Assembly: GCA_017942035.1 (NCBI GenBank) | Contig: JAGAVG010000014.1 | Span: 1 to 42,170 of the forward strand | DNA: 42,170 bases | Source of the DNA: a bacterium | GTDB lineage: Bacteria; Cyanobacteriota; Vampirovibrionia; Gastranaerophilales; Gastranaerophilaceae | Direction: 5' to 3' | In this document: positions 1 to 6,073 of the stretch, piece after piece | Layout: the number at the start of each line of letters is the position of its first letter | Numbering within the stretch: position 1 is the first letter of the stretch | Notes under the pieces: generated by a model | What the model was told of the DNA's origin: nothing | Databases searched by the model: none | Seen by the model: the letters and a program-made list of their open reading frames with translations, nothing else | Position numbers and translations under genes: made by a program

Positions 1-50
1 ATATTATCCTCTTGCAAATTTTTGCCTTCCATAATTTTATATTCTAGCAT
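1..50 (-). CDS. N-terminus of an unknown protein, cut by the window edge
   Basis: Sixteen codons of a minus-strand reading frame start at an ATG (50-48) and run off the left edge; the visible protein begins MLEYKIMEGKNLQEDN. An AGGAG Shine-Dalgarno lies at 60-56, five bases before the ATG, which is good spacing and the main reason to believe the start. No family can be named from so few residues. The gene diverges from ssrA, so it belongs to the chromosomal side rather than to the accessory region. Confidence 0.55.
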   Translation of the reverse strand, partial: MLEYKIMEGKNLQEDN

Positions 51-337
51 CCTGTCTCCTTTCCAGCCATAAACTGACGTTTAAATTTTCGCACCATAAT
101 TTATATTTTGATGCATGTGGGCCTGAAATCCACTAAAACATACCCTTTTAAAATTCAAAAATTCACCTAAAAAATCAAAAACACCACTTGAAAAGTGTCT
201 GAAAATATTGTATAATAAGGCTATAAAAAACTCGCATCAAAATATAAAATTTGGTGTATTTTTTTATCAAATTCAGTCAAAAATTTTGTTATGGTAGAAT
301 CTCCAACTTACAATTAGATTGGATTTGCAGGAGGGGG
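51..337. other. AT-rich intergenic stretch upstream of ssrA
   Basis: This stretch separates the divergent partial gene from the tmRNA promoter. It contains one convincing plus-strand promoter (188-216, listed separately). Otherwise I see only AT-rich sequence, with no long reading frame that has a ribosome binding site and no repeat. Confidence 0.5.
188..216 (+). promoter_or_regulatory. Sigma70-type promoter, distal to ssrA
   Basis: TTGAAA (188-193), a 17-base spacer and TATAAT (211-216) form a near-consensus promoter. A transcript from here would start near 223, about 165 bases before the mature tmRNA. It is either a second ssrA promoter giving a long 5' precursor, or it serves a small unrecognised RNA. 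Confidence 0.6.
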
Positions 338-366
338 TTGAAAAAGATAATGGAATTGATTATAAT
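338..366 (+). promoter_or_regulatory. ssrA proximal promoter
   Basis: TTGAAA (338-343), exactly 17 bases, then TATAAT (361-366). The predicted start near 373 leaves a short leader before the mature tmRNA 5' end at 388, as expected for a precursor trimmed by RNase P. Confidence 0.75.
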
Positions 367-387
367 GGAAATACAACTAGAATTTGC

Positions 388-795
388 GGGGACGTAATGG
401 TTTTGACAGGATGTTCCGGTTGAATCAGGTTGCGAGTCCGGGCGCTGTTCCCGGTTATCAACGAGCAAAAAAATAAGTGCTAAATACACAGTAGATGCCA
501 CAGATGCATTTGCAGCAGTAGCTGCAAGAAACGCATTGGCTGCTTAGTTGCAGTCGGCCACTTTGCGAGCCCAGCTTGCCGGTTTGTAAGGTCAATTATG
601 CAAGACGCAGTACCGTAATGGTGGTAACGGTATCAAGACAACTGCCAGGGGTTTAGAGTTTCCCTAAAATAAAACCTAGGATATAGTTAACGGTTATGTT
701 ATTTTCCGGATTGTATCGAGAGAAAAATAACTACACTCGTAGAAACTTGCTTTGATCCATTTTGGACGTGGGTTCGACTCCCACCGTCTCCACCA
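388..795 (+). ncRNA. ssrA: tmRNA (transfer-messenger RNA)
   Basis: tmRNA rescues ribosomes stalled on broken mRNAs: it is charged with alanine like a tRNA, then supplies a short reading frame that tags the nascent protein for proteolysis. The 5' end GGGGACGTAATGG and the 3' end with GGTTCGA T-loop, GTCTCC and encoded ACCA form the alanyl-tRNA-like domain; 388-393 pairs with 786-791, including one G-T pair. The tag frame resumes at GCT (479-481) and stops at TAG (545-547). The 22-residue tag begins AKYTVDATDA, ends RNALAA, and has ten alanines. The hydrophobic -ALAA end fits ClpXP-type degradation tags. The one-piece arrangement is standard, not the permuted two-piece form. A recombinase-bearing accessory region starts just downstream, and ssrA is a frequent integration site for mobile elements. 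Confidence 0.97.
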
Positions 796-804
796 TTAAA
801 ATAC

Positions 805-829
805 AGAGGCTTACTACAGTCTCTTTTTT
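805..829 (+). terminator. Intrinsic terminator of ssrA
   Basis: AGAGGCT (805-811) pairs with AGTCTCT (818-824), with one G-T pair, over a six-base loop and is followed at once by five T. It sits ten bases after the tmRNA CCA, exactly where a tmRNA terminator is expected. Confidence 0.75.
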
Positions 830-870
830 AGTGCCAAATTTCCCGCATCACGCGGGCTTTCGCCAAATAA

Positions 871-929
871 AGAGAATTTACTTAAGCTGATTTTTAGAGA
901 ATTTCACTCCAATTGTGCCAAAATTCTCT
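871..929. repeat. AGAGAATTT motif cluster, left end of accessory region
   Basis: The nine-mer AGAGAATTT occurs forward at 871-879 and 896-904 and inverted (AAATTCTCT) at 921-929. The second and third copies form a hairpin extended by CAC/GTG. The same nine-mer recurs as one forward and two inverted copies at 16966-17025. The clusters may be terminators of a common local design or binding sites near the ends of the inserted region. Confidence 0.5.
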
Positions 930-954
930 TTCAGCAAATAAAAAGAGTCCTTTT

Positions 955-1452
955 TTAATTTTTATCTCTTTTATCAATATCTTTTATAAATAAGCGTAAT
1001 AAATCTTTTTGTTCTAAATTTTTATTTTTATGACCAGTATCACGTCTTATTGCATATAATAAATTTTCTAATTTTAGCATAGTTTCTTCTGGATTATTGT
1101 TATAATTAGTATCATCAATATTATATATGGCAGACATATATATACTAAATTGTTTAACCACAGAATCAGCACCCCAGAAAATCAATTTTTCAAAGAATTT
1201 TGGAAAAAATTTTTTAATTTTATCCATGTTCATATTTTTACCATTTCTTCCAATAACTTCTTCAAAAACTAATTGAGTAAATTCTCCATAAATTTTAACT
1301 TTCTGTTGTCTTATCTCTTCATCAATAATTTTCTGTTTTTCAATCATACGAGCATAAAAAATTGAGACTATTGATACAACAACTGGAATAATTATTTCAA
1401 TTATTTTTATCCAATTAATACTTATTATAAAATGAACAATATTATTCCACAT
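955..1452 (-). CDS. Unknown one-TM membrane protein
   Basis: This 165-residue protein has no family I can name. Residues about 15-34 (IKIIEIIIPVVVSIVSIFYA) form one hydrophobic membrane segment; the rest is a charged, probably cytoplasmic helical domain. The C-terminal third carries the pattern IRRDTGHKNKNLEQKDLLRLFIKDID, with RRDxGHKN the most distinctive part. Proteins with a short N-terminal anchor and a similar tail are common as unannotated cargo of mobile elements and defence islands, which fits this place between ssrA and the recombinase. An AAGGAA ribosome binding site precedes the ATG at 1452. Base composition is very AT-rich, like the rest of the island. Role unknown; a membrane-anchored immunity or defence factor is only a guess. 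Confidence 0.75.
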   Translation of the reverse strand: MWNNIVHFIISINWIKIIEIIIPVVVSIVSIFYARMIEKQKIIDEEIRQQKVKIYGEFTQLVFEEVIGRNGKNMNMDKIKKFFPKFFEKLIFWGADSVVKQFSIYMSAIYNIDDTNYNNNPEETMLKLENLLYAIRRDTGHKNKNLEQKDLLRLFIKDIDKRDKN

Positions 1453-1475
1453 TTTTATTCCTTAACTAACTGAGC

Positions 1476-1507
1476 AAATTTTGTAACTTGATAGAGTTAC
1501 AAAATTT
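1476..1507. repeat. Perfect 12-bp inverted repeat
   Basis: AAATTTTGTAAC (1476-1487) and GTTACAAAATTT (1496-1507) are perfect inverted repeats around an 8-base loop. The repeat lies between the end of the recombinase gene and the start of the next minus-strand gene. It lacks a T-tract on the minus strand, so an operator is as likely as a weak terminator. Confidence 0.6.
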
Positions 1508-1581
1508 AAAATCTCTTTATTGAATTTTCTACTGGACTTATTTTATTACAAAAATAATAATTTCAAAACCATATAATATTC

Positions 1582-3039
1582 TTATTTTATGCATTTTTCA
1601 GCCATCTCTATCAACTTCTTCACATTCAATTCAGGATCTTGAGTACCATTCATAATGCTTTCAATTATCTCAGGCGGTAGAAATCTTAGTTTACGCAAGC
1701 GTTTGTTATTGCCGTTTCTAGCTTCGATTGGGAGTTTCTTTTCGGCTTCAAGTTTGTTATACCAAAAACTTTTTACAATCGCTTGAATCAGTTTCATATC
1801 ATAATTTGCCTTACCTGGAATTATAATCTTATTCTGCCTTTGTGGAGTTAATGAAATCCTTACTTGGATATTATTTATAATTATTAGTTCATTTTCTTCA
1901 GAATGCTTAAATTCAGCATTAAAAGCCAGTGTTGCAAAATATTTGATAACATAATTTATATCGTAACTAATCGAAATACAATCCAACTTCAAATCAACTC
2001 TCTTAACCGCAGTTCTTAGAAACACTTTGTCAGGTTCAAATTTTTGCATTTGTTCTAATATAATTTTCTGTTGTTCGACAGGATAATTCTCAAGATAACT
2101 CTGTATTCGATGCGTATTTTGTAGTAATTTTACCAAATCATCTTGTACAAATTTTTCAATTTCACCGGCTGAAATTTTTGTAATCTCTCCTCGTTCGTAA
2201 TCAACAGGATTCTTTATCGCCATGCTAACATAATATCGATAATGTTTATTGTTGGCATTACTAGCGGATAGCGACATCTTATTTCCAATATCATCATATA
2301 ACAGCCCAGTAAGCAGTGACCCGTTTTTAGCATTGGTTGCATATTTATTTGAAAGTATATGGTATAAACTGCCTTTTGCCAATTCTTTTCCAGTTCTTGT
2401 GAGAATTTTTTGTTCTGCAAGATATTTTTTTAGTTTTAGCACATTTTTTATTTTAAGATAAGATTCAAAAATAATTTGAACATTATCAGAATAAGGAGGA
2501 TCAGGATGTAGCATGTGGTGATCGTCTTTGATATATCCGTAAGGACAAGTCCCGGATAGCCAAAGTCCTTTCTTACGTGAGGCTTCAAACTTATCCCGAA
2601 TTCTTTCGCCTGTAACTTCCCGTTCAAATTGAGCGAATGATAACAGGATATTTAAAGTTAATCGCCCCATTGAAGTTGTTGTATTAAAGTGCTGAGTTAT
2701 TGATACGAATGAGGCATTGTGCTTATCAAAGACATCAATAATTTTTGAAAAATCCATTAGTGAACGAGTTAAACGGTCAACCTTATAAACAACAACGATA
2801 TCTACTTCATCGTTTTCTATATCTTTCAAAAGTTCTTTAAATGCTGGTCGTTCCATTGTCCCGCCGGAATATCCGCCATCATTGTATTGTTTTTCTGATA
2901 ATATCCAACCTTCATGCATTTGAGATTTTATGTATGCCTCACAAGCTTCACGTTGTGCATCAAGTGAGTTAAAATCTTGTTCCAAGCCTTCTTCCGTTGA
3001 TTTTCTTGTATAAATCGCACATCTAATCTGTTTTTTCAT
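1582..3039 (-). CDS. Large serine recombinase (site-specific integrase)
   Basis: This 485-residue protein cuts and rejoins DNA through a serine-DNA linkage and probably integrates and excises the surrounding element. The N-terminal resolvase domain (about 5-155) has the nucleophile serine in CAIYTRKSTEEG (Ser14), the VVVYKVDRLTRS active-site arginine region and the long helix around FEREVTGERIRDKF. A 'Recombinase' domain follows (GTCPYGYIKD, RTGKELAKGSLYHILSNKYA). I chose the ATG at 3039, not one 33 bases upstream, because it overlaps the stop of the DUF2924 gene by four bases (ATGA) and the protein then starts at MKKQIRCAIYTRKS, as the family does. The two genes are clearly co-translated. 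I do not see an obvious CxxC zinc ribbon, usual in many large serine integrases, so it may be a compact member. Confidence 0.93.
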   Translation of the reverse strand: MKKQIRCAIYTRKSTEEGLEQDFNSLDAQREACEAYIKSQMHEGWILSEKQYNDGGYSGGTMERPAFKELLKDIENDEVDIVVVYKVDRLTRSLMDFSKIIDVFDKHNASFVSITQHFNTTTSMGRLTLNILLSFAQFEREVTGERIRDKFEASRKKGLWLSGTCPYGYIKDDHHMLHPDPPYSDNVQIIFESYLKIKNVLKLKKYLAEQKILTRTGKELAKGSLYHILSNKYATNAKNGSLLTGLLYDDIGNKMSLSASNANNKHYRYYVSMAIKNPVDYERGEITKISAGEIEKFVQDDLVKLLQNTHRIQSYLENYPVEQQKIILEQMQKFEPDKVFLRTAVKRVDLKLDCISISYDINYVIKYFATLAFNAEFKHSEENELIIINNIQVRISLTPQRQNKIIIPGKANYDMKLIQAIVKSFWYNKLEAEKKLPIEARNGNNKRLRKLRFLPPEIIESIMNGTQDPELNVKKLIEMAEKCIK

Positions 3040-3353
3040 AACGCAACTCCAAAAAACTTTTTGCCGTTCCATCTGGTTCCTGTAATTTCATTAGCTATTG
3101 CAGATAAACTTTTGTACTTTTTACCGTTGTATTCATAACCGTTTTGAATTACTGTTACCGAGTATCGTTTACCCCTAAACTCCCGAACCAACTTTGTTCC
3201 ATCAGTAATTGAAAGTGTCTTGTTTTCTTTTTCAACATTTTGAGTTCTGTCATAATGTTCGACTAATTTGTCGATTTTGCGTTGAATCTCAGATGATAAA
3301 GAACCATATTGATCTTCCCAATTTTTAATTCGTTTTTGAAAAATATTAGCCAT
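3036..3353 (-). CDS. DUF2924 protein, recombinase partner
   Basis: This 105-residue protein matches the DUF2924 pattern: a basic helical N-terminus followed by GTKLVREFRGKRYSVTVIQ, NGYEYNGKKYKSLSAIA and NEITGTRWNGKKFFGV. DUF2924 proteins are typically encoded directly before serine recombinases in phages and integrative elements; their biochemical role is not established, and an accessory DNA-binding or directionality role is plausible. The start at 3353 (MANIFQKRI) has a GAGG ribosome binding site and is preferred over an upstream ATG at 3380. Its stop overlaps the recombinase start in ATGA. It is divergent from the Mrr gene. Confidence 0.85.
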   Translation of the reverse strand: MANIFQKRIKNWEDQYGSLSSEIQRKIDKLVEHYDRTQNVEKENKTLSITDGTKLVREFRGKRYSVTVIQNGYEYNGKKYKSLSAIANEITGTRWNGKKFFGVAL

Positions 3354-3415
3354 ATATGATACCTCTTTAGCTGTATTCACATTAATCGCTCTTGTTGCAG
3401 GTTAAATCAAGTCCA

Positions 3416-3444
3416 TTGACACAATAGTTATCATTCGCTACAAT
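3416..3444 (+). promoter_or_regulatory. Promoter of the mrr-like gene
   Basis: TTGACA (3416-3421), a 17-base spacer and TACAAT (3439-3444) are close to consensus. Transcription would start near 3451, after the upstream ATG at 3446, so translation must begin at the ATG at 3464. The promoter sits in the divergent gap with the DUF2924-recombinase pair. Confidence 0.75.
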
Positions 3445-3463
3445 TATGAAAAAGGAGTTTAGA

Positions 3464-4372
3464 ATGGCTATTCCAAATTATCAAGAATTTATGCTTCCTA
3501 CATTAGAAGTTATTGCAGATGGGCAAGAACACAAAAACAGTGATGTTGTTCAAGCTGTTGCAAAAATATTAAATCTTACAGAAGAAGATATGCAAGAAAT
3601 GTTGCCTAGTGGCACTCAACAAACATATTATAATCGTGCAGGTTGGGCTAGAACTCATCTTAAAAAAGCGGGGTTGTTGGAATATCCATCTCGCGGTGTT
3701 ATGCAAATTACAGAAACAGGTAAATCTGTAATGGCGAATAAACCACTTAAAATCGATAATAAATTTCTTTCTCAATTTGAAGGTTTTAATCAATTTAAGT
3801 ATAATTCTGAAAGTAAAATTGAAGAAAAAGACAAAGAAGAACAAATTATAACTGATGCTCATACTCCTGATGAAATTTTTGAAGTCGCAGAAAAAGAATA
3901 TTTTAATTCTCTTAAACAAGATTTATTAGATGCATTAAAAAAAGTTGACCCTGTACGTTTTGAAAGAATAGTACTTGATTTAATGGAAAAAATGAATTAT
4001 GGTATCGGAGAAATGACAAAACGTAGTCATGATGGTGGTATCGATGGAATTATAAATGAAGATGAACTTGGATTACAAAAAATTTACCTGCAAGCTAAAA
4101 GATATTCTGAAAATAAAGTAAATGAAAAAGAAATTCAAAATTTTGTAGGTGCTCTTGATTGTTCAGATACAAATAAAGGTGTTTTTATAACTACAAGTTA
4201 TTTTTGCGAAAAAGCACAGAAAAAAGCGGCAGCAGCTAAAAATAAAATTATACGTTTAATCAATGGAGAAGAACTTGTGACACTAATGATTAGATATAAT
4301 CTTGGTGTTCAAACTAAAAAAACTTATACTATAAAAAGAGTTGATGAAGATTATTTGACTGGTGACTTGTAA
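3464..4372 (+). CDS. mrr: Mrr-family restriction endonuclease
   Basis: This 302-residue protein resembles Mrr, a type IV restriction enzyme that cuts modified DNA. Residues about 1-90 form the N-terminal winged-helix recognition domain (AIPNYQEFMLPTLEV, SGTQQTYYNRAGWARTHLKKAGLLE, RGVMQITETG). The C-terminal PD-(D/E)xK nuclease domain has RFERIVLDLMEKMNYG, then HDGGIDGIINEDELGL with the metal-binding aspartate, then YLQAKRY with the QxK catalytic lysine. All expected catalytic residues are present, so it should be active. The ATG at 3464 has AAGGAG six bases upstream and begins MAIPNYQ as in family members. It stands alone, with its own promoter, divergent from the recombinase. Loss of the element's own unmodified state, or entry of foreign modified DNA, would be its target; which modification it reads cannot be seen. 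Confidence 0.92.
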   Translation: MAIPNYQEFMLPTLEVIADGQEHKNSDVVQAVAKILNLTEEDMQEMLPSGTQQTYYNRAGWARTHLKKAGLLEYPSRGVMQITETGKSVMANKPLKIDNKFLSQFEGFNQFKYNSESKIEEKDKEEQIITDAHTPDEIFEVAEKEYFNSLKQDLLDALKKVDPVRFERIVLDLMEKMNYGIGEMTKRSHDGGIDGIINEDELGLQKIYLQAKRYSENKVNEKEIQNFVGALDCSDTNKGVFITTSYFCEKAQKKAAAAKNKIIRLINGEELVTLMIRYNLGVQTKKTYTIKRVDEDYLTGDL

Positions 4373-4403
4373 AAGATAAGTTTTATGTTAAAACACTTGA
4401 TAC

Positions 4404-4451
4404 AAAATCCTTTCGAGCGATGTATGTAAATACAAAACTTGAAAGGATTTT
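4404..4451 (+). promoter_or_regulatory. Long RNA hairpin covering a ribosome binding site
   Basis: AAAATCCTTTC (4404-4414) pairs perfectly with GAAAGGATTTT (4441-4451). AG/CT continue the stem across one mismatch, then an inner TGTAT/ATACA helix is capped by a GTAA (GNRA-type) tetraloop at 4426-4429. The 3' arm contains the GAAAGGA ribosome binding site of the 48-codon gene at 4455. The stem would hide that site, so it may regulate its translation, or partly terminate mrr transcription. Confidence 0.6.
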
Positions 4452-4454
4452 ATT

Positions 4455-4601
4455 ATGGCAAATTTAGAAGAAGTTATCGGAGTATTAAACGAAGTACAAA
4501 ACTTGGATCCCGAAAACAGAACTGCTGATGTTTATATCGCAGGTAAATATCTATTCATTACAAGACCGGATCAAGATGACGGATACTATATTGAACTGTA
4601 A
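4455..4601 (+). CDS. Unknown 48-residue acidic microprotein
   Basis: An ATG at 4455 with GAAAGGA eight bases upstream opens a 48-codon frame. The protein begins MANLEEVIGVLNEVQNLDPE and ends TRPDQDDGYYIEL, is acidic, and has no membrane segment. No family is recognised. The next small frame also contains a YYIEL stretch followed by acidic residues, so the two may be distant relatives. Its ribosome binding site is buried in a strong hairpin, which suggests translational control. Small acidic proteins beside a nuclease gene are sometimes inhibitors or DNA mimics, but nothing here shows that. Confidence 0.6.
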   Translation: MANLEEVIGVLNEVQNLDPENRTADVYIAGKYLFITRPDQDDGYYIEL

Positions 4602-4624
4602 TGATACGAATTGTGTTCTAAGAC

Positions 4625-4861
4625 TTGATTTCCTGTGCAACAAGAGTGATTAATGTATGTACAGGGAGGAACAACTTATGGACATCGCATTCTGAACAAA
4701 AATCATCAACAGAAAAACAAACCAAATCGGATTACTTATCAAAACTTGGCTTAACGAATACGCAGACAGTGGTATTTGTTTGGTATGCCACTTGCGTTGA
4801 TACAAAAGGGAAACGCTATTATATCGAACTTGATGAAATCGCACCACTTGAAGATGAATAG
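4625..4861 (+). CDS. Unknown small protein with uncertain start, possibly frameshifted
   Basis: The frame is open from a TTG at 4625 to the stop at 4859-4861 (78 residues). Only the part from about 4680 looks protein-like; it ends KRYYIELDEIAPLEDE, and the acidic C-terminus resembles that of the preceding microprotein. No ribosome binding site precedes the TTG. The strongest one (AGGGAGGA, 4663-4670) precedes an ATG at 4678 in another frame, which meets TGA after five codons. A +1 shift at TTC-TGA would join that start to this frame. So this is either a gene with a shifted start, a damaged gene, or a sequence with an unidentified start. Function unknown. Confidence 0.4.
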   Translation: MISCATRVINVCTGRNNLWTSHSEQKSSTEKQTKSDYLSKLGLTNTQTVVFVWYATCVDTKGKRYYIELDEIAPLEDE

Positions 4862-4963
4862 CTAAAAAGTTTTACAAAAATTTAAAAACAGCAAAACAGG
4901 CTTTACATAAAACTTTTCAAGCATTATCCCCCTACAAATAAGCTACCCACCTAACTTTACAGC

Positions 4964-4992
4964 TTGAGTATTTGCGCGACGTCTGATATAAT
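4964..4992 (+). promoter_or_regulatory. Promoter of the 5013 gene
   Basis: TTGAGT (4964-4969), a 17-base spacer and TATAAT (4987-4992) lie just upstream of the ribosome binding site and ATG at 5013, giving a short leader. Confidence 0.65.
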
Positions 4993-5012
4993 AAGCATGT
5001 TGAGGACATAAT

Positions 5013-5360
5013 ATGACAATCAAAATCAGTCAAAATATTAACGACAACTCGATAAAACATTCTAGCGGTCTGCAATCAATTGATGCAATAATCGGAAATA
5101 TTGCCTCTGCAATTAATGAACCGATTAAGCATAGATGTAAAAAAGTTTTTAGTCGTATGCAGGCATTTTTACTCGACCTCATACGTTCAATTTCCAGTTT
5201 TGAACTTTTTATTCAGCCTTTAACAAATTTAGAATCAGAATTACGAATTTGGGAATTTATAAAACTTCAAATCCAGATTTTATCAGAAATAAATATACAA
5301 AATTTAGTCCTTTTACATCAGATTTATAATGACGACACTACCCCTGATTTACTTGCATAA
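5013..5360 (+). CDS. Unknown 115-residue protein
   Basis: The gene has its own promoter (4964-4992) and a TTGAGGA-type ribosome binding site before the ATG, so it is probably expressed. The protein starts MTIKISQNINDNSIKH and is mainly helical, with amphipathic segments around AFLLDLIRSISSFELFIQPL and IWEFIKLQIQILSEINIQNL; neither is a clear membrane span. No family is recognised. It precedes a ParB-fold gene, separated by a terminator-like hairpin, so the two are not clearly one operon. It is likely island cargo of unknown role. Confidence 0.6.
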   Translation: MTIKISQNINDNSIKHSSGLQSIDAIIGNIASAINEPIKHRCKKVFSRMQAFLLDLIRSISSFELFIQPLTNLESELRIWEFIKLQIQILSEINIQNLVLLHQIYNDDTTPDLLA

Positions 5361-5388
5361 TGCAATTTTTATTGCACGGGTCTTTTTT
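5361..5388 (+). terminator. Possible intrinsic terminator
   Basis: TGCAAT (5361-5366) and ATTGCA (5371-5376) form a short hairpin with a TTTT loop, followed after CGGGTC by six T. It is right after the stop codon of the 5013 gene. The stem is weak and the T-tract is offset, so termination may be partial. Confidence 0.35.
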
Positions 5389-5450
5389 GCCTTTATCGGC
5401 ACAATTTGTGCTGTGAAGGTTTGATTACACTCTGTAAATAGGAGATAAAA

Positions 5451-5984
5451 ATGCAAAAAAATATAAAAAAATTAAACTCTGAAAACATTTCAGAATCACT
5501 GCGACACTTTAGAAAAATCGTATTAGAAGGGAAAAATCCGACAAACAACTTACAAATGATTGACATCAACTTAATCGTATTGAGATTGAAAAGTTTACGC
5601 AAACATTCGAAAAAGCAGATTCAAAAGCTGATAAATGCAATCATCAAAGTCGGTTACGTAAATCCCATACTGCTTGATAAAAAGTACAACATACTAGCAG
5701 GGGAATTACGGCTTTTGGCGGCAAAGGAACTCGGATTTACTCAAATTCCTGCAATAATACTCGAAAACCTTACTCAAGAAGAAGCTGACACAATCAGAAT
5801 TCTTGACAATAGAATTGCAGAAGATGGCGAATGGAACTTCGAAAACCTCAAAGAAGAAATCGAAAAGTTGATGAAATTTGATATAACTTTTGAAGATTTG
5901 GCTTTTGATACAATCGATTACGATAAAATATTTCTCGCTGATAATTCAGAGGAAGGGCACGTGAAAGTTAAAGTTCTCTTTTAA
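5451..5984 (+). CDS. ParB/Srx-fold domain protein
   Basis: This 177-residue protein contains a ParB-type N-terminal domain at about residues 40-130: INLIVLRLKSLRKHSKKQIQKLINAI, VGYVNPILLDKKYNILAGELRLLAAKELGFTQIPAIIL and LTQEEADTIRILDNRIAE. In the family this fold binds nucleotide (CTP) or carries nuclease activity, and many phage or island versions are fused to a DNA methyltransferase. Here the methyltransferase half is missing; the protein stops shortly after DNRIAEDGEWNFENL, the point at which such fusions would continue. It lacks the helix-turn-helix of chromosome-partitioning ParB, so a partition role is unlikely. The ribosome binding site ATAGGAG precedes the ATG, and a strong terminator follows at once. 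It may be a truncated relic of a methyltransferase fusion or a stand-alone regulator or nuclease. Confidence 0.8.
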   Translation: MQKNIKKLNSENISESLRHFRKIVLEGKNPTNNLQMIDINLIVLRLKSLRKHSKKQIQKLINAIIKVGYVNPILLDKKYNILAGELRLLAAKELGFTQIPAIILENLTQEEADTIRILDNRIAEDGEWNFENLKEEIEKLMKFDITFEDLAFDTIDYDKIFLADNSEEGHVKVKVLF

Positions 5985-5991
5985 CTTATAA

Positions 5992-6024
5992 AAACCCGAT
6001 TCTTAAAATGAATCGGGTTTTTGC
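5992..6024 (+). terminator. Intrinsic terminator after the ParB-fold gene
   Basis: AAACCCGATTC (5992-6002) pairs perfectly with GAATCGGGTTT (6010-6020) over a seven-base loop, ending in a short T-run. It is eight bases after the stop codon and separates this gene from rhuM. Confidence 0.85.
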
Positions 6025-6049
6025 CTATATTGCATAAATATGCTATAAT
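6021..6049 (+). promoter_or_regulatory. rhuM promoter with a dyad in the spacer
   Basis: TTGCCT (6021-6026), 17 bases and TATAAT (6044-6049). The spacer contains the dyad GCATAAATATGC (6032-6043) abutting the -10 box, a typical place for a repressor operator. The ATG of rhuM follows at 6074 with AAAGGA before it. Confidence 0.65.
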
Positions 6050-6073
6050 AACGTAAAATCAAAGGATTACGGC

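Noticed and set aside
289-501. Antisense frame of 70 codons across the tmRNA
   Set aside because: It lies over a clear tmRNA gene, has no ribosome binding site and its translation looks random.
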